Shown here piece by piece: positions 47,024 to 52,219 of a stretch of 52,219 nt of DNA. The notes under the pieces were generated by a model that saw only the letters and a program-made list of their open reading frames with translations, ran no database searches and had not been told where the DNA came from. The stretch spans positions 1 to 52,219 of the forward strand of contig JAEKKH010000170.1 in the NCBI GenBank assembly GCA_019510465.1, read 5' to 3'. Each line of letters starts with the position of its first letter. Within the stretch, counting starts at the first letter, position 1. The DNA is from Burkholderiales bacterium. GTDB lineage: Bacteria; Pseudomonadota; Gammaproteobacteria; Burkholderiales; Burkholderiaceae_C. A program made the translations under genes and the position numbers.

Positions 47024-48865
47024 TCAGGGCGCGGGCCCGAGCAGCACGTCGGCCGCCTTCTCCGCCACGATGTAGACGGCGCTCGCCAGGAAGATGCCGG
47101 GGATGCGCGGGAACACGGAGGCGTCGACCACGCGCAGCCCGGTCGTGCCGTGCACGCGGAAGCGGCTGTCGACGACGCCTCCTTGCTCGCGCGGGCCGAT
47201 CGGGCACGAGCAGGACGCGTGGTGGCCCCACGCGTTGTCACGCACGTGGCGCGCCAGCGCCTCGTCGGAGTCGACCGCGGGACCGGGCGAGTGCTCGGCC
47301 CCGACCGCCCCGGAGCGCACCATGGGCCCCATCACGCGCCGCACGAACTTGACGGCGCCGACGACGGCGCGCAGGTCGTCGCCCGCCGGATCGTCGGCGG
47401 CATCGAAGTAATGGAAGTCGACCTCGGGCGTGTCACGCGGGTCGCTGCTGCGCAGTCGCACGGTGCCGGCGCGATTGCGCGTGTGGGCCTTGAGCACGGC
47501 CCAGCTGAGGAACTGCGGGTGTTCCTGCAGCCACGTCGAATACCCGGGGAAGTAGCCTTCGAAGCGCGTCGGCAGCGCCATCGCGAAGATGTCGGGGTCG
47601 CCCTTCGGCGGGCCGAAGCGCTGCACCAGGCCGATGGTGGCGCCGCTGGAGATGTACATGCCGCCGCGCGGGTTCGCCTCCCATTCGCGGAACGCGCCGT
47701 CGCCGCGCCGGAAATGCGCGCCGCGCAGGCCGATCCAGCGCGCGGGCATCGGATACGTCACCGCCACCTCGTAGCGATCCTGCAGGTTGCGCCCGACGCC
47801 GGGCAGCTCCACGCGCACGTCGATGCCGTGGCGCCGCAGCTCCTCGGCCGGGCCGACACCCGACAGCATCAGCAGCTGCGGCGTGTTGAATGCGCCGCCG
47901 CACAGCACCACTTCGCGCTTCGCGCGCACCTGGCGCAGCTCGCTCGCGTCCTGCGGCTGGACATGCGCGCGATAGAGGTGGCGGCCCTTGCGGTACTCGA
48001 CGCCCACCGCGCGTTGCTGCTCGTCGAACAGCACGCGCGTGGCCAGGGCATCGAGCTCGACGTGCAGCCGGTCGGGATGGCGCTCGCGCACCGCCAGCAC
48101 GCGCTCGCGGGCGCCCATGCGCCGATGGCCGGTGGTGGACAGCGGCGTGTAGCACGCCCCCTCGAACGGCTTGCCGCCCAGGCGCCGCGCGTTCGGGTCG
48201 CCGCGCCCGCGCAGCGCGCGCCACAGGCTGGACAGCGGCCGGCGGACGCCGAGGGTGACGACGGCGGTGGTGGCGACGATCAGCCGCAGCATCGCGAAGT
48301 CGAAGAACGCCTCGAGCGGCATCGCGCGCTCGACGTGCAGCCAGCCGTGCCAGCCGTGGCCCAGCGGATCGATGCCCAGCGCCGCCAGGGCGCGCCAGAA
48401 CGGGCGATGGCGGCAATCCTCGACGCGCTTCGCATAGCGCCGCATCGCCTTGGCGCGCCAGCTGTCGTCGCCGGTGAGCGCGGCGATGGCGTCCCAGTCG
48501 GCGTCGTGCGGCAGCATGAAGATCATCGCGTTGTGCGCGGTGCAGCCGCCCAGCGTGGCGGCGCGCGGGTACAGCACGGTGCCGTCGGCGCTCTTCCAGT
48601 CGCGCGCCTGCTGCCTGGCGTCGGCGTAATGACGCACCCGGAAGTCCCAGCGCATCGCCGCATTCTCGGAGGCGAACGGATGGAAGGCGGGGATGTCGTG
48701 ATCCTCGGGCATGCCCGGCACGGCCTCGGCGGGCGCGTCGCCGCCGGCCTCCAGCAGGAACACACGCAGGCCCCGCTCGGCCAGCCGCGCGGCGAGCGTG
48801 CCGCCACCGGCGCCCGAGCCGACGACGACGACGTCCCAGTCCTGCTCGTGCGCTGCGACTGTCAT
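47024..48865 (-). CDS. GMC family FAD oxidoreductase
   Basis: The 613-residue flavoprotein has the FAD dinucleotide fold GSGAGGG (residues 16-22), the GMC signature LPRAATLGGCTAHNAMIF-like segment near residue 100 and AFNTPQLLMLSGVGP. GMC enzymes oxidise alcohols, sterols or sugars. Two oddities are seen. A hydrophobic insertion (about residues 187-206) may touch a membrane or lipid. The C-terminal motif reads DASVFPRIPGIFLAS, without the usual Asn/His of the active-site pair, although WGHHASCSC keeps a His. It lies 17 bp from the di-haem gene. Confidence 0.9.
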   Translation of the reverse strand: MTVAAHEQDWDVVVVGSGAGGGTLAARLAERGLRVFLLEAGGDAPAEAVPGMPEDHDIPAFHPFASENAAMRWDFRVRHYADARQQARDWKSADGTVLYPRAATLGGCTAHNAMIFMLPHDADWDAIAALTGDDSWRAKAMRRYAKRVEDCRHRPFWRALAALGIDPLGHGWHGWLHVERAMPLEAFFDFAMLRLIVATTAVVTLGVRRPLSSLWRALRGRGDPNARRLGGKPFEGACYTPLSTTGHRRMGARERVLAVRERHPDRLHVELDALATRVLFDEQQRAVGVEYRKGRHLYRAHVQPQDASELRQVRAKREVVLCGGAFNTPQLLMLSGVGPAEELRRHGIDVRVELPGVGRNLQDRYEVAVTYPMPARWIGLRGAHFRRGDGAFREWEANPRGGMYISSGATIGLVQRFGPPKGDPDIFAMALPTRFEGYFPGYSTWLQEHPQFLSWAVLKAHTRNRAGTVRLRSSDPRDTPEVDFHYFDAADDPAGDDLRAVVGAVKFVRRVMGPMVRSGAVGAEHSPGPAVDSDEALARHVRDNAWGHHASCSCPIGPREQGGVVDSRFRVHGTTGLRVVDASVFPRIPGIFLASAVYIVAEKAADVLLGPAP

Positions 48866-48882
48866 GCCCCGATTGCAACGCG

Positions 48883-51423
48883 TCAGAACGTCTTCAGGAA
48901 GGCGATCAGCGCGCGGCGGTCGTCGTCGGTCAGCTCCGGCTCATGTCCGAAGGCCTTCTCGTCGGCGCTCAGGCCGTCCTGCCGGTTGAACTGCGTGCTG
49001 CCGAAGTAGTGGCCGCGATTGACGACCAGGTCGGGGCACTTGCTGAGCTTGAGCAGGCGCGGGCCGAGGTTGCGGAAGGTCTGCATCAGCTGGTCGTCGG
49101 TGGCGTCGTCCGGCGCCTTGAGCAGGTCGGCCTGCAGCTCGAGCGCCAGCGCGCCGATGTTCGCCAGCCGCTGGCCCTCGTCGAGCGTGGTGTCGGTCTC
49201 CGATGGCAGGATGATGTTGGACAGCAAGCCCACCGGCACGCCCCTGGGGATCTTGTCCAGCGTGACGTCGCCGCCCGTGTCGACCCACGAGGGGATGAAG
49301 CGGTGCAGGCCCTGCAGCGGCTGCAGGGCCTTGGGCAGGTAGCCGGCGGGGATGAAGATGCGGCTGCGCTGCGTGGTGCGGTCGATGGTGCCCAGCACCT
49401 TGTCGCCGAACACGGCGTCGTGCTGGCGCTTCTCGGGCCACAGCATCTGCTCGATCGATGCGTCGAACATCTTCATGCGCCCGGCGACCGAGGGATCGGG
49501 CGTGAACGTGCCGACGCTGTTGTTCAACAGGTAGGGCGCGGTCGACCACACGCTGATCAGCGACGGCACGCGCGTGTAGCCGCGGCCGCCCGCGGGCATC
49601 GCGTAGGGCATGGGCTCGCCGGTGAGCGGGTTGGTGATCGTGATGCTGCCCACCGAGGGCAGCTGCTTGTAGCTCTGCGACGAGAAGTTGTCCCAGATGT
49701 TGCCGGCGATCGCATTGGTGGCGAGCGGACTGCAGGCGTTGGTGCGCAGCAGCGTCGCGGGGATGCGCGCGTCGGTGGACAGGTAGTTGCCCTGCAGGAA
49801 GTCCGGCGCCTGGACGACGGCACGCATCGCCGCCTTGTAGCCGTCGGTCTGCGTGTACGACCAGTAGCGCTTGAAGCAGCCGAGGTAGTTCGCGCCGGCA
49901 CAGGCCTTGGCGTTCAGGTCGAGCGAGGCGGGCAATGGCGGCGCCTTGCTGGAGTGGCAGCGGGCGCAGGTGTTGGCGAACACATCCTTGCCGTGCGACA
50001 GGCGCACCGCGTCGTCCTTGAGGAAATCGGCGCCGCCCGGCGCATCCTTCAGGCGGTCGGGCTGCGCCGTCTTCAGGAAGAACAGGGCCGTGTCGTACGT
50101 GCCGGCCTCGGTGGCGCGCCAGTACGCGGAATTCTTCTCCGCGGTGGCGATCGTGATCGGCGTGATGGGCTTGCCACCGACGACCGCGTTGAAGTGCAGC
50201 AGCCATTCCTCGCTGAACAGCCCGATGTTGAGGTAGACCCGGTTGAGCGCGCCCAGCAGGCCGACGGAATCGGCGCCGTCCTTGAGCACGTGCGGCGTCT
50301 TGACCGCATCGGGCGCCGTGAAGAAACCCTTGAGCGCGTCGGGCGCGCCGGGAAACTGGTTGAACTGCTTGTTGTCGAGGCCGCCGCCGGCGAGCTTCTC
50401 GTCGCCGATGCGCGCGGCCATGCCCATGCGCGAGGGGAAGTCGTAGACCGCGTTCATGGTGCGCGGGTTGTTGATGCCGTCGGTGGAGATCAGCGACGTG
50501 TCCATGCTGCCCGGGCGGAAGGTGTGCGCCAGCTGGTACATGAAATTGCGCTGGCCCTCGGGCTTGTTGGCGTTGAAGATGAACAGCCGGTCGACCCACA
50601 TGTACTGGGCGCCCACCGACGAACTGAGGTTGGCCCATTGCGGCGCGGCCGGATCGGCCGGCGGATGCGTCGGGCTGGGGCCGACGTGGCAGAAGCCGCA
50701 GGACATGCCCACGCGGTACGGGCGCACGAGATCCTTGTCGTTGTAGTACGCGGGATCGGTGTAGTAGCGCTTCGGATCCCAGCGCGCGGCGGCGGCCTCG
50801 TCGAACTTCGGGTTCGGGAACAGGCGCAGGCCGGCGACGCCCGTGGCGTAGCCGTAGAACGAGCCGACCGGGAAGGTGCTGCCGTCAGGCATCTTCGCGC
50901 TGCCGCGCGCGCCGATCTTCACGCCGGGATACTTCGTCTCGTTCTCGAAGGGATCGGCCGGGCAGCTGGTGCTGCGCTGGTCCAGCCACAGCCCGAAGCG
51001 CTTCGGGTCGGGGGCCGTGGCGGCCTGGAAGCAGGGCTCGTTGACCAGCCCGAGATTGTTCCAGCGGTTGGCGCGCGTGAAGCCCAGATCGGGATGCGAG
51101 GACACGATCTTGAGCAGGTCGAACGCGCCGAACGTGGTGGTGGTCAGGCCGTCCCAGAAGCGGTCGTTGCCGCCGCTCCAGACGATCCACATGTTGCGGC
51201 CCTTGATCTCCTCGGGCGTCAGCGCGACGCCGTTGTCCATGTCGTGGAACCAGTCCTCGTCGGCCTGCGCGAACGACTCGGCGCTGCGGCCTGCCTGCAT
51301 CGCCTCGTCCAGCACCTCGCCGGCGCGCGGGCCGGAGCTGCAGGCCGTGACGACCACGATCGTCGCCATGATCGCGAGCCCGCAGGCGGCCAGGGTCCAA
51401 CGGATGCGCGGAAGCTTGGGCAT
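48883..51423 (-). CDS. Large di-haem cytochrome c lipoprotein (CCP/RoxA-like superfamily)
   Basis: The 846-residue protein has a signal with lipobox TAC (Cys28) and two haem c sites: C242-G-F-C-H246 and C486-A-R-C-H490. The later segment RVPSLISVWSTAPYLLNNSVGTF matches the pattern of cytochrome c peroxidase-like enzymes (MauG, CCP and rubber oxygenase RoxA). RoxA also has two haems and about 700 residues, so an oxygenase or peroxidase role is possible but not shown. It is anchored to a membrane facing the periplasm. GAGAGAGAC precedes the ATG. It is first in the five-gene redox series. Confidence 0.85.
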   Translation of the reverse strand: MPKLPRIRWTLAACGLAIMATIVVVTACSSGPRAGEVLDEAMQAGRSAESFAQADEDWFHDMDNGVALTPEEIKGRNMWIVWSGGNDRFWDGLTTTTFGAFDLLKIVSSHPDLGFTRANRWNNLGLVNEPCFQAATAPDPKRFGLWLDQRSTSCPADPFENETKYPGVKIGARGSAKMPDGSTFPVGSFYGYATGVAGLRLFPNPKFDEAAAARWDPKRYYTDPAYYNDKDLVRPYRVGMSCGFCHVGPSPTHPPADPAAPQWANLSSSVGAQYMWVDRLFIFNANKPEGQRNFMYQLAHTFRPGSMDTSLISTDGINNPRTMNAVYDFPSRMGMAARIGDEKLAGGGLDNKQFNQFPGAPDALKGFFTAPDAVKTPHVLKDGADSVGLLGALNRVYLNIGLFSEEWLLHFNAVVGGKPITPITIATAEKNSAYWRATEAGTYDTALFFLKTAQPDRLKDAPGGADFLKDDAVRLSHGKDVFANTCARCHSSKAPPLPASLDLNAKACAGANYLGCFKRYWSYTQTDGYKAAMRAVVQAPDFLQGNYLSTDARIPATLLRTNACSPLATNAIAGNIWDNFSSQSYKQLPSVGSITITNPLTGEPMPYAMPAGGRGYTRVPSLISVWSTAPYLLNNSVGTFTPDPSVAGRMKMFDASIEQMLWPEKRQHDAVFGDKVLGTIDRTTQRSRIFIPAGYLPKALQPLQGLHRFIPSWVDTGGDVTLDKIPRGVPVGLLSNIILPSETDTTLDEGQRLANIGALALELQADLLKAPDDATDDQLMQTFRNLGPRLLKLSKCPDLVVNRGHYFGSTQFNRQDGLSADEKAFGHEPELTDDDRRALIAFLKTF

Positions 51424-51555
51424 GCTGTCTCTCTCCAGACCGGAAACCTCGGGCGGCGCGTGCCCTCCCGGCCCGCGCGGACGTGGAAATCGACTATAGG
51501 CGCGATGCCCGCGAGCGGCATCCCCCTACGTTGCGGGTGCGTTCCAGAGGGAGAA

Positions 51556-51594
51556 CCGCCCATTGCGCAAGCGGGCGGATGTCCGCTGCAATGG
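51556..51594. terminator. Hairpin region between the ABC ATPase and di-haem genes
   Basis: On the minus strand, CCATTGC pairs with GCAATGG and encloses GCGGA/TCCGC; an overlapping alternative stem is CCGCCC/GGGCGG. It lies just past the ABC ATPase stop and about 130 bp upstream of the di-haem gene. There is no long T tract, so it may be a weak terminator or an RNA switch-like structure. Confidence 0.35.
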
Positions 51595-51603
51595 CTGGTC
51601 AGG

Positions 51604-52219
51604 TCAAGCCGTGCGATCGGGCGCCAGCAGGCAGGCCACCGACGTCTCGCCATCGAGCGCGCGCAGTGCCGGCAGTTCCTGCGCGCAGCGCGGGATGGCC
51701 TTCGGGCAGCGTGTCCTGAACACGCAGCCCGAGGGCGGCGCGATCGGCGAGGGCATGTCGCCCGAGAGCAGCTGCAGCACCTTGCCGCGCTCGATGCGCG
51801 GATCGGGGACGGGAACCGCCGACAGAAGGGCCTCGGTGTACGGATGCCCCGGCCGCGCATACAGCGCGTCGCCTTGCGCGATCTCCATCGGCTTGCCCAG
51901 GTACAGCACCAGCACCCGGTCGCTGATGTGCTTGACCACGGCGAGATCGTGCGCGATGAAGATCAGCGCCAGGCCCTTGCGGCGCTGCAGCTCCTGCAGC
52001 AGGTTGACGATCTGCGCGCGGATCGACACGTCGAGCGCGGACACCGGCTCGTCGCAGATGATCACCTTGGGCTCGAGGATCAGCGCCCGCGCGATGCCGA
52101 TGCGCTGGCACTGGCCGCCGGAGAACTCGTGCGGGTAGCGGTTGATCTGCTGCGGCGTCAGGCCGACCTCCGCCATCACGGCGCGCACCTTCGCCTGCAC
52201 CTCCTCGCCGCTCATTCCG
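51604..52219 (-). CDS. Oligopeptide/dipeptide ABC transporter ATP-binding protein, C-terminal part
   Basis: The gene is cut by the window edge, so only about 204 C-terminal residues are present. They include the ABC signature [16 protein letters not shown] (Gln-to-Cys in the usual SGGQRQR), Walker [14 protein letters not shown] and the switch His in [11 protein letters not shown]. The C-terminal oligopeptide-transporter domain has [12 protein letters not shown]. It fits DppF/OppF-type subunits. Walker A lies outside the window. Confidence 0.93.
   Translation of the reverse strand, partial: GMSGEEVQAKVRAVMAEVGLTPQQINRYPHEFSGGQCQRIGIARALILEPKVIICDEPVSALDVSIRAQIVNLLQELQRRKGLALIFIAHDLAVVKHISDRVLVLYLGKPMEIAQGDALYARPGHPYTEALLSAVPVPDPRIERGKVLQLLSGDMPSPIAPPSGCVFRTRCPKAIPRCAQELPALRALDGETSVACLLAPDRTA

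Noticed and set aside
48883-51423. Naming the di-haem protein RoxA (rubber oxygenase)
   Set aside because: Only the two haem sites, export and general superfamily pattern agree; length and haem spacing differ and diagnostic residues could not be aligned by eye.

Overview
The window is about 52 kb of very GC-rich DNA. It looks like the chromosome of a Burkholderiales betaproteobacterium, probably near Roseateles/Mitsuaria/Rhizobacter. The placement rests on the 5' end of the 16S rRNA gene, an incomplete PTS (enzyme I, HPr and a mannose-type EIIA only), a dac-dat-DUF493-lipB-lipA block, and DUF1840, DUF4197 and DUF4743 genes. The genus is inference. No insertion sequence, integrase, prophage or CRISPR array was recognised.

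Layout. Positions 1-103 hold the start of a 16S gene on the minus strand, behind a leader with boxA and three tandem promoters (to about 630). Positions 751-4267 carry ptsI, ptsH and the EIIA gene, interrupted by an opposite-strand OlsB-like acyltransferase. Positions 4425-9543 hold a lipoprotein, a degenerate sensor/receiver protein, a divergent DUF4197/TlpA pair, an AraC-type regulator and a dienelactone hydrolase. Positions 9544-14433 are the lipoate and cell-wall block lipA-lipB-(AP2 protein)-DUF493-dat-dac. Positions 14447-18461 hold a hydrolase, a ferredoxin, a VanZ protein, hemJ, a candidate structured RNA and hemB. Next come a Tat-exported phosphatase, a divergent MFS/LysR pair, ybeY-phoH, and ruvA and ruvB split by a copper chaperone. 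Positions 26514-28948 are small or regulatory genes, including a phosphohistidine-type phosphatase with a frameshifted 3' end.

Positions 29304-32647 encode an HD-GYP protein translationally coupled to a PAS-GGDEF-EAL protein with both catalytic signatures degraded. Then come a 3-oxoadipyl-CoA-type thiolase with a palindrome in its promoter region, a VOC protein, an RDD membrane protein coupled to DAHP synthase, and a cytochrome b561 gene followed by three YceI paralogues. A NUDIX gene, tRNA-Arg(CCG) with a terminator, a COG4705 membrane protein and a lipoprotein follow.

The most unusual part is 42076-51423. A five-gene minus-strand series encodes a large di-haem c-type lipoprotein, a GMC oxidoreductase, a 143-residue orphan, a 433-residue orphan with a repeat-like pattern, and a DyP-type peroxidase. 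It converges, 11 bp apart, on a small membrane protein coupled to a catalase-like haem protein. This looks like a dedicated peroxide or lipid-oxidation module whose substrate cannot be read from the sequence. The window ends in a partial oligopeptide ABC ATPase gene.

Non-coding structure includes an extragenic repeat in three copies (one near hemJ, two in tandem beside the YceI genes), a GTCATCC-ended palindrome upstream of lipB, and a GCCGCCC heptamer repeat downstream of ruvB.
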